In this document: piece by piece, positions 10,167 through 20,630 of the stretch | How positions within the stretch are numbered: the first letter of the stretch is position 1 | Layout of the letters: the number at the start of each line of letters is the position of its first letter | DNA from: Thoreauomyces humboldtii | Taxonomy: Eukaryota; Chytridiomycota; Chytridiomycetes; Spizellomycetales; Powellomycetaceae | Direction: 5' to 3' | DNA length: 42,689 nucleotides | Assembly (NCBI GenBank): GCA_027596035.1 | Contig: JADGJA010000102.1 | Span: 1-42,689 of the forward strand | Program-made: the position numbers and the translations under genes | Notes under the pieces: generated by a model | What the model was told of the DNA's origin: nothing | What the model saw: only the letters and a program-made list of their open reading frames with translations | The model's database searches: none

Positions 10167-12188
10167 TCACGATAAACGTGCAAGCGTCCCTCTCAGATGC
10201 TGAATCGCTTGCATAATCGAGTTCGGATGCACCCTGGCGCCCCGCCGGGCAGCAATGATCGCAGCAAATGCCATTCCCGCGGCCATGATGACACCAATCT
10301 TTCGAAGATTTGGAGGCGGCGCGCCCATCTGAGATAACAAGAGTTTGACTCAAGGGAAAGTCCACTCACCCATGTCATGCAATTCAACGGTAACGTACCT
10401 CCGGCGTAAAGTTCTGCCACGTCGGTGACCTCGTCCTCCACCAAAACCAGAACACCGTCCAAGGCCAGAGAGCCGCAGGAGTTTTGGATCCTGGAGTCAT
10501 GTACCATGACACGCAGCCTCCCTGCTGCCAGACGGTGTTGACAAGTGCTTTCCTCGCTTCTTCCACGAATTGCTTCTCAGCCTCTGGTTTGACAGCCAGG
10601 GCCGCGGTGCTCGTTTCCAGTTGACGTCGTATGAGCTTAGTGATCATGTTAACCTGGCACCTGGAAGTGAATCAAGATTAGAACACGTGAAGCAGGGTGT
10701 TGCGCGACGGGTGTTGGACGCACTCAACAATGGTGAGGACGGATGCGTGACCCAACCCGGTGAAAGGCCCAAGGAGCGTATAAAAGTTCGGGAATCCAGC
10801 CACTGCAGTTCCGAGATACGCCGTCGCACCTCCTTCCTTGCTCCACTGTTCCGAAAGCACTAGACCGTCCCGTCCAACGACCTTGATCGACGACAAGACC
10901 GGGTGGATCTTGAAACCCGTGGCCATGACAATGACGTCCACGTCGTGATGCGTTCCTTCCGTGGTCACGATGCCAGATTGGTCGATGGAGGAGATCGAGT
11001 CCGTTACGACTTCAGTCGACGGATGCGTCAGGGTCGAGAGAAACGTGCTCGAAACGACCACCCTCTTGCACCCGAAGGCGTACGTGGGGAGTAGCTCAGC
11101 GTGGCGCTCCGCTGGTATCTGCTTGGCCATCCACTCGCCGTAGAACTTTGCTGCCAGCTTCTGAGGACGAGACCCAGGCTTGAAGGCACGAAAAAATAGT
11201 AGGTCTCGCTGCGTAGGGGAACTTGCGGTAAGATCATCGTGTCAACGTGTTGAAGCCGCTGTTCTGCAAACCTACCCGCAAGTAGAGCATAGTACGCCAG
11301 AACCGCTGGAACCCAGGAATGTACTGGAACGCGAACTTGACAACAGAAGGATACTCGAAGTTGAGCCTCGGCACCATCCAGTTCGGGGTCCTTTGAAAGA
11401 CGAGAAGCTTTTCGACGTCCTCCACGATAGCCGGTCCAATCTGTGCTGCGGACGCGGCCGTCCCCACCATTGCCACCTTCTGTCCCTTGATCTTGACCGA
11501 GTCGTCCCATTCGGCCGAATGCATGATGGACCCGCCGAAAGATTCCAGGCCAGGGAATTCCGGGACATGAGGGATGCACAGAGGACCCGTCGCTGCAATG
11601 AGGATGTTGGCAGACGCTTCGGAGGTGACTGGGGCACCGCCGCCTTCGGACACGATGCTGAGCTCAAGTCGCCACAGCGATGCGGACTCGTCCCAGGTTG
11701 CGCCGGTGACGGTGGTTCCGAAGCGGATCCTGGAGTGTAGATCATTCTCCTCTGCGACGCTGGAAAAGTAGGCCAGGAGCTCCTTCTGCCCCGCAAATGT
11801 ACACGACCAATTCGATTTCTGGCGGAAGCTGTAGCTATATCCTACAGCTTCGACGTCACATGCCGCTCCGGGGTACGTGTTCCTGAACCTGGCAAGACGG
11901 GAGGGGAACCAAAAGCGTTCAGATGGCTATTCCCCGGAGGTGATTATGGCTCTGCGCAGTACATTACCATGTGCCTCCGACGCCCGACGAGGACTCGTAA
12001 AGCGTAAGCTGCTTGACACCGACATCCTCCAGGAGACGGATCGCAGCGCACAATCCGGAGGGCCCTGCCCCCACGATGGCCACGGAGAGTGGAGGTTTTG
12101 AAATTGTCATGGGTTCGTACGTGGTCCCGAGTGTGGAGATTCTGGGACGAATGCTTTTCACAGCGGGGCCGCTCCTCCTCGACCCCAC
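10167..12188 (-). CDS. FAD/NADPH-dependent monooxygenase, Baeyer-Villiger (class B flavin monooxygenase) type
   Basis: Five exons (12188-11968, 11888-11276, 11208-10724, 10660-10399, 10328-10167) give 580 aa with all phases closing. The FAD-binding GAGPSG lies at residues 40-45 and the family NTYPGAACDVE block follows the first intron. The fingerprint FxGxxxHxxxW is intact as FGGSIMHSAEW, then comes the NADPH-binding GTAASAAQIGP. Later blocks are VIMATGFKIHPVL and CVSWYMT, both usual for this class. Such enzymes insert oxygen next to a ketone or oxidise S or N atoms; the substrate cannot be read from sequence. The last exon adds a short hydrophobic stretch (IGVIMAAGMAFAAIIAA) flanked by Arg, perhaps a C-terminal membrane contact. 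A start at the second ATG (12110, MTISKPPL) is equally possible; the extra 26 residues are Arg/Ser-rich and could be a targeting signal. Confidence 0.88.
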
Positions 12189-12913
12189 ATTTGAATGTGT
12201 TGCGAGGCCCTCGTGGCGCTGACGTCCTCGGCTTGATCAGGCCCCACGATCGGCTCGTGCCAACGGTGTCGTGTCACCCCTCGACTCGTGTGCTTGCCGG
12301 GTGCGGCGTGACTCTCAAGACTCATGGCAGAAGCCCAGGGCCCAGGGATCGAGAGGACATGAAAGACTGTCGAAAAGGGTGCAGCATCCGACAGAGGGAC
12401 AGAGGGCTCAGAGGGGGCTTCAGGCTGGGCTTCAGGCGTTCAGGCGTTCAGGCGTTCAGGCGGCGTTCAGGGCCGCGCAGATAAATGCACTACAAGTGCA
12501 TAAGGCACCATGCCGTAACGTAAAGCTCGTATGTCGCTCATTCTGGGGGCAGCAAACGGACAGCAGGAGAGCTACCGGTGGTATCCTTGCTTCACTCGGT
12601 ATCAAGACGGTGCGCAGCAAGAGTTGATTGTTTTTTTGTTTGTCCAACCCCGACGCGTCCACGCGTCTTTCCCGGATCCCTGCGCTTTCCCTCCTCGCCG
12701 TCCATTCCGTCACACTCTTCGTGTATTATACAGCACTCCGAGGATATACCGCTGCTCGCATAGACCACCGTCTTGACCATCCTTCTGCTCTGGCGATATC
12801 CACGACCTCGATATCCCTTCCACTAGATCAGGACTTCCTCTATTGCATAGCTCGAATCTTCGTTCAGTCGGGCAGCTGCTCACAGGTCGTGGGAACGGAC
12901 AACTCCGACAACG
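12189..12913. promoter_or_regulatory. Divergent promoter region of the monooxygenase and noxR
   Basis: This 725 bp region separates the divergent starts of the monooxygenase gene and noxR. It contains a four-copy 8-bp tandem repeat (listed separately) and a pyrimidine-rich tract near 12610-12720 that could be the noxR core promoter or leader. Short open frames here are overlapping, Cys/Arg-rich and not supported. Confidence 0.4.
12431..12462. repeat. Tandem repeat, 4 x TTCAGGCG
   Basis: Four perfect consecutive copies of the 8-bp unit TTCAGGCG are followed by a related GCGTTCAG and preceded by a GGCTTCAGG-like sequence. It sits in the promoter region between the monooxygenase gene and noxR. 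It may be neutral slippage or a repeated protein-binding site. Confidence 0.75.
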
Positions 12914-13308
12914 ATGGCGACAAAGGAACAGATTCTGCTTTGGGCTGACGGAGTCAAGGCCTACCGCAAGGCGGACTGGAGGGCAGCCATAGAGACCTTT
13001 CAGGTATGTGCCTCATCACCTGCCCAGATTGTCGATGCAAGTACTGTGACATGTTCTCACCCCCGTTGGAACCCTACCGCGCCCGACCTGCAGCTGGTCG
13101 GAGACTTTTCTCGAATCCATTTCAACTCGGGCATGATCTATACGCAGTTGAATGACCATGATGCCGCAAGCATATGCTATGCGAACGCTCTTGACGCAGA
13201 TCCGTATCTCGCGGTGGCCTTCTTCCAACGGGCATACTGCGCTTTTATGGTCGAGGACTACGAAAATGCCGAGAGCGACTACACCAACGCGTTACTGGTG
13301 AGAACGAG

Positions 13309-13346
<38 letters not shown>

Positions 13347-14812
13347 GATGCCATCCATCGACGTACCCGGGTGACCCATGACAGGGGCTGACATAACTGC
13401 CACTCTTCTGGTTTTTTTTTTGTCTCACGCCGTAGTTGCTGAGAAACAACGACTACATCGACTACACGCAGATGGGCCTCAAGTACCGACTCTACCGCAG
13501 CGAGATTCACTTCAACCGAGCCATGTGCGCCCACTCTCTCGGCGACGGTCCGGCGTGTACCCAAGACGTCATGTTCGCGCAGAGGGTGGCGAGGACGGTG
13601 GAGCAACGTGCCATCGTCGACAGGGCCGCTCGCGCGGGAGTGGACACCATCACGCTGTTCACGGTACCTGTCGACGCAGTCTTCGAGGTAGGGGAGGCAA
13701 AGGTCAGGAACGCAGCCGAGAGGTCGTATCTGAAGGACGCGAAAGTGGTCGGATCGGTGGGACCCGATGCGGTCGGATGGGCAGGTTTCGATGGTGCCAT
13801 CATCGTCGATCCAGGAGCGGCTGGATCGTTGCCGAGGACCGGCACCGTGCTTCGTCGACAGCCGACGTTGAAGGAGCCGATGAAGGATCTTACGCTCGCC
13901 AGGCGTGAGACCGAGTCGCCTGGCCCTGTCCGGCCGGTTGTCGCCCAGGATGAGACTTTGCCCCTGGCGTTCTACGGCCGAAGTGCGACCTTGGGCCGTC
14001 AAGGGAGAGGTGGACCTATGGAACGCAGGCGGAGATCACCTAGCCGTGCAGCCGAATTTGACAAGGGAAACGCTCGTGGGTTGGCCCGATCGGCTACTAC
14101 CGCTCCGGGCAGCAAGATGCAGTCATCTTTTCGAGCGGGTAGCCCGTCGAGTCCCAGCCCACAGGTCCTGTACACACGAAGCCGAACGCCGTCGAGCACA
14201 GGGCCCTACGAGCAGGAGGAATCCCGGCTTCCGATTGCATCGAGCAGGACCCACTCTCCGATCCAGGTTTCGCAACAACCGAGCGCCGGTGCCTTGCAGG
14301 TTCCATTCACGCGAAGCCGAACCCCGTCGGACACCGGGAACAGTCCGCGTCTCGCACGGTCCGCCACCGCAGTCGAGGCTCGAGACCCGGCTTCATTCAC
14401 ATCGCAGAAGAAACCGCTCCGCGCCTACACAGTCACCGATTTCGAACTCCGACAATCTCCCGACTCGGATCAATACCCCTCTCCAGCCCCGTCACAGGCC
14501 ACATCTCCTTCCGCGCGTCGCACCGGTACTGTCGCTGGTAAAACCAAAGTCAAGATCCACGCCGCTGCATCGACCCACACGACACCTCGAACCATACTGC
14601 TGCTTCTACCTGACGATGACGCTACGCGTTCCGTCATCGTGTCGAGGTGCAAGGACAAACTAGGACTTCGGGATCCGGTCCTCGAGTTCCGTGATCCATC
14701 CGACCCAAGGGGGGAATTGATATCTGTCGAGGACGACGACGATCTGGCAACGGCCGTCGAGGTGATGGAGGGGCGATGGGAATTCTTAGTTAGGGATGCT
14801 GTAGATCTATAA
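12914..14812 (+). CDS. noxR: NADPH oxidase regulator NoxR (p67phox-like; TPR + PB1)
   Basis: Three exons (12914-13003, 13094-13297, 13436-14812) give 556 aa. Residues 1 to about 150 are TPR repeats; examples are LLWADGVKAYRKADW, FSRIHFNSGMIYTQL and DALDADPYLAVAFFQRAYC-like blocks. YLKDAKVV at about 195-202 corresponds to the activation segment of p67phox/NoxR. A long Ser/Pro/Arg linker contains two copies of an FTRSRTPSxTG-like unit. The last ~90 residues form a PB1 domain with an acidic OPCA-type loop (DPRGELISVEDDDDL). NoxR binds Rac and activates fungal NADPH oxidases NoxA/NoxB, which make superoxide during hyphal fusion and development. Its presence implies the genome has a Nox enzyme and a hyphal phase. 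The ATG has a good context (ACAACGATGG). Confidence 0.9.
13312..13342. repeat. (GA)n microsatellite in noxR intron 2
   Basis: An uninterrupted GA dinucleotide run of about 31 nt lies inside the second noxR intron, shortly after its 5' splice site. It is a likely length-variable marker and has no coding role. Confidence 0.9.
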
Positions 14813-14926
14813 AGTTGTCTTTTCGCTCTAGTAGTCGTTGTTTCTTCGGCACCTGAATATATATGGTGGAATGTCGCTCTTCAAACCCCTTTAGAATGAG
14901 AAAAGGGTCTGAGCGACTTCTTGAGC

Positions 14927-16651
14927 TTAAAAGCTCATTGGTGGGTTTGCAACCTCAGGCCTGAACCGTTGGGACGCCGCATCCGGACCGAGAGCCGACA
15001 CAGTAACCTTGAACCGGCCTCTGAGTCGATCGAGAGCCACGGTAGGATCTGGTCCATCCGATGCTTCGGTGTGATTGATGGTAGGGAACTCGCGGGCATG
15101 AGCACGTAGCGCCTGCAGTGCTTTGATGGCGCTGTATATCGGTAACGAAACGCGGGATGAGACACGGAACCTCCAAAACCCGTTCTGTTTTTTTCTGAGC
15201 CCTCACCGTTCCGATGGAGTGATGAGACCCTTCTCGGCAGCCTTGAGCCATGTCTCCGCAACCCCAGCGTAGAACCCCGCTTCCTCTCCCATGGCAAACC
15301 CGGCTTCGGTCCCTGCCACGCGTCCTTCCGTATGGCCCGCATGCACGCCATCCCGTAATCCGTCCTCGCGTCCGAGCTCCTCGAACCTTTGCATGCCAGA
15401 TAGGTAAGACTCTGTTCCAGAATCTGCATCGAGAAGCAGGCATCCTCACATGGTCTCAAGATGTATCAAGTCATCGAGTTTGAAGCGAGCAGGTGCTGCC
15501 CTGAGCCGAAAGTCGACAGGTCTAGTGAAGACCTCTGCGAAGGAGCGGACGATCGGCAATGCTCGACCAGCGAGGTGCAAAGAGTCGCCGTCCGCTCGTC
15601 CAGGGAGCACAGCGTTTCCCGGGCGCTGCGCAACGGCCACTTTCCATCCCGCAGCTATCGCAGCTTCGATTTCTGTGACCCAGAAAAGCCTCAGCGCTGA
15701 TGCAAACAGCTCGGTGGCCAGTCTCGACACCTACCGCGAACGTTATCGCTGAGAAACAGAATCGACGAGGCTTCTTTCTCGATTGACTTTGCTATTGCAG
15801 CATAGCTAGCTGCTTCTGTCTTCAGTCCAACTCCGGTATCGAAATGGCCTTTAAAGTACTGATGTGATGGCAATCATCAGCAGGGCTGAGGCAAACAATG
15901 GCCTCAAGAGGAGATCCCACCTGCAACAGGTTTCCAGCCTCCGACCATCCAAACAAGAGCTTCTGTGCTTCGATGCTTCCTGAAGAGTAGATGTAGATGT
16001 CGACATCTTCGTCGGCCCATTGTCGGAAAGCCGGGACCACATCAGCATAAACACTGCAACATGCCGTGTCAGGATATACTTGACGTATTTTCGTTTGACA
16101 CTTGAGCAAAGGACGACTTACGCGCCCTTGATCTTGCCGCCTTCGTACGCTGATCGCCACATGTATCCCTGATGAAGGACTGACGGTTAAAAAAGACCCA
16201 GGCACATCCCAGTAGGAGCGCGCAAGCATCCCCGACCTGTAGCGCCTTGAGAGGTCCAATCTTTCGATCGATGGACATCTGCCATCGCACGTTGTGCACG
16301 ACGGACTCCAGAACTTGGTGGCTCGTGTGCTCTGGTTCTGTCAGCACGGGGACGAGGCCGGGAACCTTGTCATTCGCATCTTTCCATGACTAGACGTGGA
16401 AGTCAGCCTCGACATTCAAGTGACAAGAATGGAAACAGAAGACTAACCTGCTCTCGCAGCGCATCGATCTTTGCGGTGCACTCTGGGTCATCCCAGTTTT
16501 GCGTGAGGAATGTCTCTAGGTTGTCTTCCACGTACGGGAATAGGACGTCGTGTACGAAAGTGATGGGAGTTGTGGTTCCTTCAATGTCGAGGACCACGGT
16601 GCTGTACGGCGTAGTCGCTGATGTGCCTTGATGTGTGTCTTGATCGTTCAT
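14927..16651 (-). CDS. Fusion: enolase-phosphatase E1 (methionine salvage) + LTO1/Yae1-type deca-GX3 domain
   Basis: Eight exons (16651-16448, 16389-16237, 16168-16122, 16053-15921, 15858-15735, 15672-15450, 15386-15207, 15131-14927) give 422 aa; all seven junctions keep phase. Residues 1 to about 270 are a HAD-family enolase-phosphatase E1 (yeast Utr4). It has the nucleophile motif LDIEGTTTP (Asp22), IYSSGS, the KTEAASY lysine and a SDN metal site, and makes the aci-reductone of the methionine salvage pathway. From about 283 the chain continues as DDLIHLETM and then ten glycines spaced exactly every fourth residue (Gly300 to Gly336), the deca-GX3 motif of LTO1/Yae1. The C-terminal block [13 protein letters not shown]...RLRGRFKV is like the LTO1 tail. 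LTO1 with Yae1 hands the Fe-S protein Rli1/ABCE1 to the cytosolic Fe-S assembly machinery. No ATG precedes DDLIHLE in its own frame within the exon. An alternative reading starts a separate LTO1 at ATG 15394, inside intron 6. Confidence 0.82.
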
Positions 16652-16918
16652 GTTTCCGAGTACAAGTTATTTTCCAGCAAGGCAAGCCGCGAAACGACGA
16701 ACAAGGCGAGAAAAAAAGGAGTGTGAAATGGGGGAAAATGGGGAAGGCGTCAGGTTACCATGTGGCTGTGTCTCTTGATTCCAAGGGCTGGAGACCCGCC
16801 GACCTGGTTTCCGTTGTTGTGTTCCCGAATGGGTGTCCGATCGTGTCCGAGGCTGCTCGGGGCTTCTCTCAATTGGACGTCCGTTTCGTCCGTGATCCCC
16901 ACCCATCGCCATCGCGAT
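16652..16918. promoter_or_regulatory. Divergent region between the fusion gene and the LIG4 remnant
   Basis: This 267 bp interval separates the fusion-gene ATG from the first ATG of the ligase IV remnant. No TATA box or other clear element was recognised. It presumably still drives the enolase-phosphatase gene, even if the ligase side has lost function. Confidence 0.35.
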
Positions 16919-19900
16919 ATGGACACAAAGGAGGGGAAGGAAGAGGGCCCACCGGCCACCGCCTCCATTGCTCTCTTCTTTGACCTCTGTACCTGTTTGC
17001 AAAGCATAATGACGAAACGCAGAAATGACTCCAAGAAGGAAGGCATAAGCGCTACATGGACGAGTGGCAGAACTCCGAAGGCGACTTCCACCCCGCTTTG
17101 AAACTCATCTTGCCACATGTGAGCACGTCTCGCTCCCTCCCCTATCGTCCTCGTCTTGTCTTGACGTTTTGGTTTCACGCTGGACTTCGGCAGCCGGACA
17201 AGGCTTGCACGAGCTACGGCATGAAAGAAAAGGTCTTGGCAAAGACTTACGTCGAGGTGCTCGGTCTTGCCGTGACCTCGCCGGACGCAGAGTCTCTCAT
17301 GAACTGGAGGAACCCGGGAAAGAGTGGTAAGACCACCGCAGGCGACTTCCCTGGCGTCCTATACCAGATCATCGTGGGACGCTCCAACATGCTCGGAAAG
17401 AGCACGGGGAGCGTGGCGGACGTGAACGAGCAGCTGGACCTGCTCGACGGGGCCCAGGGCAAGGAAGACAGGAGAGACATCAAGTGGTTCTTTCCACACT
17501 GCACTCCCATGGAGCAGTCCTGGATAGCCCGGGTCATCCTCAATTCTGGATTCTGGATGCTTTCGATCGCAACTTAAGGCGACCCGCCACCTCAGGATGT
17601 ATCACTCTTCCGACCTTTCAAGCCAATGCCCTCGAGGCGTGTCGACTTGATGCCCGAAGTCCTGAAGCTTGTGGCACACTCGACCTTCTGAATCGAGACA
17701 AAGCTGGACGGAGAGCGAATACAGATGCACATGCGGCGCAATGAGACAGGCGCTCAGTTTGGCTGGTGGTCACGGTATCGTCAACGCAACATAGGCTCCT
17801 CACCCTTTACGTAACTGAACTCCGTTTTCTTGTTTCAGAAAAGCTACCAACTACACGGAAGACTATGGGTCCACGGACAAAGATGGGGCGCTGGCGCTTT
17901 ACATCATCGACATGTTTGAGAAAAACGTCAAGACGTATGTGCAAGGAGCGTACTTGTGTTGTTATCGTCACATTCATCCTCATACTGTCTGAAGTGTGAT
18001 TTTAGATGGTGAACTGCTCGCATATAACACCGAGACCAGCATATATGAACCCTTTGGTTCCCTGAAGTCAGCTTCGAACGGTGCGGGCACCCAATGAGGA
18101 CTGTGCTTACTACATCACTTAAACATGGCCTACCGCCTGGAAGACCAGAGGTCCGGAAACTAGGTACGCCAGTCTCTTCTTGCTGCAATTATTTCACTGT
18201 TAGTCTCATCCTAACTCCATAGGAATCAACGCAAAGCTCCGTGTCTGCTTTATCGCATTTGATGTCGTTTATCTCAATGGGAAAAGTCTTTTGGATCAGC
18301 CTTTGAAGAATCGTTACAAGGTCTTGCTGAAAGTTTTCAAGGAAAAAAAGACTTACTTCGAACTCAATCCGCATCAAGAAGGCAGAACAATTCAGGATCT
18401 AACGGCAGCCCTCGATAAGCGCATGGAGCACATGGAAGAGGGCCTTTGCGTAAAGAATCCGATGAGCACGTACCTTCCATCAGGCAAACCTCAAACTGAT
18501 TGGCTGAAAGTCAAACCAGATTACATGTCTGGATACGGAGATGATGTGGACATACTTCTCGTAGGAGGCTTCTACGGTGAAGATCGCCGCGGCGGCGTCT
18601 TATCCCACTTCATATGCGCCGTCATCGAAGATCCAATCGAAGGTCAACCTCAGCGATGCCTTTCCTTTGCAAGTTCGGCTCTGGCTATAAGATGGATGAA
18701 ATCAAGGGCATCTCGCGGCAAGCAGAAGGTCAATGGCGTCCCTACGATCCCAAGAAGTTGCCACCATGGTTCTTGCATCCGCGCAATAGCAAAGAAAAGC
18801 CCGATATGATCCTTTCGTCACCCGAACACGCCATCGTGGTACAGTTGAAGGGGTTTGAAATCACGATGTCAGAGATCTACGGGTGCGGCTATACTATGCG
18901 CCTTCCTCGGTTCGTGAAGATCAGAGACGACAAGACCCCAGAGACCGCCCTGTCCGCCTCGGGACTGCAGAGCTATCTTCAGAAAGGGTCCGGGCGGATG
19001 CAGACGCGTCAATTACTTGATCCATCCGTGGAAGCCGGTGTGAAGCCCAAAACCGCTTCCCATAGGGTGCCCATCGTTTCCGCTGTCAAGCTTGCTTCCC
19101 AGCACCTCGGGATTGATCGGACGCAGGTACTCAAAACCGACGATATGTTTTCTGGTGTGGAATTCTGCGTGCTACCAGGAGCAGGAGTGACTTCGGAAGC
19201 AGCTGCGCGCATGCCTCTGCGGACCTCGGCCCTTCAAGCAAGTTGTGCGGATAAGCGGGCAATCGAGACCTCGCTCTTGCAACACGGCGCCAACGTAGTC
19301 CAGAACCCCACTGACGCCACCAAGATGCTCATCGCAGATCAGCATACGCTTGAAGTTAGCAATCTCAAGCAGGCAGGGACCTACAACATGGTCCAATCGC
19401 GATACATTCTTGAGTGCTTGGCCGCCAAGGAGGTTGTTCCCTTCTCCCTGCGCCACATGATCTTTGCAACGTCTGAAACCCTCGAAAGATTCAAAGAAAA
19501 CGTCAACCGATGGGGAGACTCGTACGTCGAAGATCTCCGGGTATCGACCATGAAAGAGCTGTTTGATCTGATGGAAGACAGTCTGTTCAAACCGCGAAAA
19601 CGGAAGGCTGCCCTTGGTGCTTCAGAAGCGGAAGGGAACAAGCGAGATCGAAATAAGACCATCCTCGAAATCGACGAAAAGTACTTTCCATGGCCCCACA
19701 CGAAGGTGCGCTTTTCCGCCGGGCGAGAGTGTACGTAGATCGATTCGTCAACCTGCAAATTACTACGGCTCTTGCCGATCGGATGAACTTCCATGACGGT
19801 CCCCCTCCGGAAGTGGTTCTGGTGTCGAATGGCGAAGACCTATCGACACCTTCCCAAGGGACAGGCAGGAAGATTGTCGACTAGACATCGTCTCTCTCAA

Positions 19901-20219
19901 GCTGCGTGCCCGAGGTGCGGTTGCGGTAGAGGCCATCGACTCGTTGACCACACATATCGTGGTCGATCAGAAGGCATCAACAGAAGCGTTCGAAACGCGG
20001 ACTCGGGTGCTCTTGCGTCTCCTCTCGACGTTGCCAGACAGGATGGTCCAACGACAGCATCTTCTCGGCCAAGCGTGGGTGGACGAGTGCATCAGGGTCG
20101 GGCGGATGGTGGACGAGCGGGAATTTGAGGTGGGAGTCGTACCGGGACGAGACGTCGTGATTGGAGAGCTGGGCAAGGCGCCATCATTTGTAGACGTTCC
20201 ATCGTTTTCTGCAACGTGA
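16919..20219 (+). pseudogene. LIG4: DNA ligase IV (LIG4), disrupted by stops, frameshifts and deletions
   Basis: Similarity runs in order along the whole ligase IV family: the N-terminal helical domain (AKTYVEVLGL, AGDFPGVLYQIIVGRS), catalytic motif I (IETKLDGERIQMH), KATNYTEDYG, ILDGELLAYN, AFDVVYLNG, EEGLCVKNP, DWLKVKPDYMSG, then a BRCT pair (MFSGVEFCVL; WGDSYVE; THIVVDQK; WVDECI). The reading frame is broken many times. There is a frameshift near 17030-17043, a TAA at 17575 with apparent loss of codons around 17540-17600, and a TGA at 17689 directly before motif I. Further frameshifts lie near 18640-18662, 19700-19730 and 19870-19885. None is explained by an intron of normal size. Real introns with intact borders remain, for example 5' borders after 17118, near 17790, near 17936 and near 18080. 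Ligase IV seals breaks in non-homologous end joining. The catalytic Lys codon survives, so the decay may be recent. Sequence error is the alternative, but the neighbouring genes are clean. Confidence 0.8.
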
Positions 20220-20630
20220 CGACTGGCTGCCAGCTTCAGCTCAAAGTGTGAACAATGAAACGAGCACCTTTTCCCCGGGCACATTGTGATTTGCTCTCCT
20301 TTCCAAAAGCTCTTCCAGCAAAGCTTCTGGAAGACCAATGAAAAGTCACCAACGAGCAAGAGCTCCTGGGTCGGTGAGTGCCAAAAGAGGTCTGTCGAAA
20401 ACACGCAAGGAAGTCCGACCCAGCAGACGGATTCCCAGAGGTACCACTCTTTCGCACCTCAAAACAACCGACATCCTGCCGACAGACCGCTGCAGTTCAG
20501 TGACCACTGACCACAGCTTCACTCAACGGTTCACTGTTCCGAGCAATCCACGTACCCTGTCTCATCAACTGCTTTCAGCTTAAACGATTCTTCAACGGGG
20601 TCGGAAGCGCAGGATCATCGACTTTTCCAC
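20220..20630. promoter_or_regulatory. TAF5 upstream region
   Basis: This 411 bp lies between the end of the LIG4 remnant and the TAF5 start, both on the plus strand. Pyrimidine-rich stretches near 20440-20580 fit a leader or core promoter. No gene, TATA box or repeat was recognised. Confidence 0.4.

Noticed and set aside
13312..13342. GA run considered as a coding repeat (Arg-Glu) in noxR
   Set aside because: Reading through gives RERERE without a counterpart in NoxR; the flanking GT and TAG borders splice it out and restore the TPR sequence.
17247..17543. Minus-strand open frame over the LIG4 remnant
   Set aside because: The plus strand carries clear ligase IV similarity here (AGDFPGVLYQIIVGRS), so this is a shadow.
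18630..18665. A tiny intron explaining the LIG4 frame change near 18650
   Set aside because: The only GT..AG pair available spans about 11 nt, too short for splicing; a frameshift is the simpler reading.
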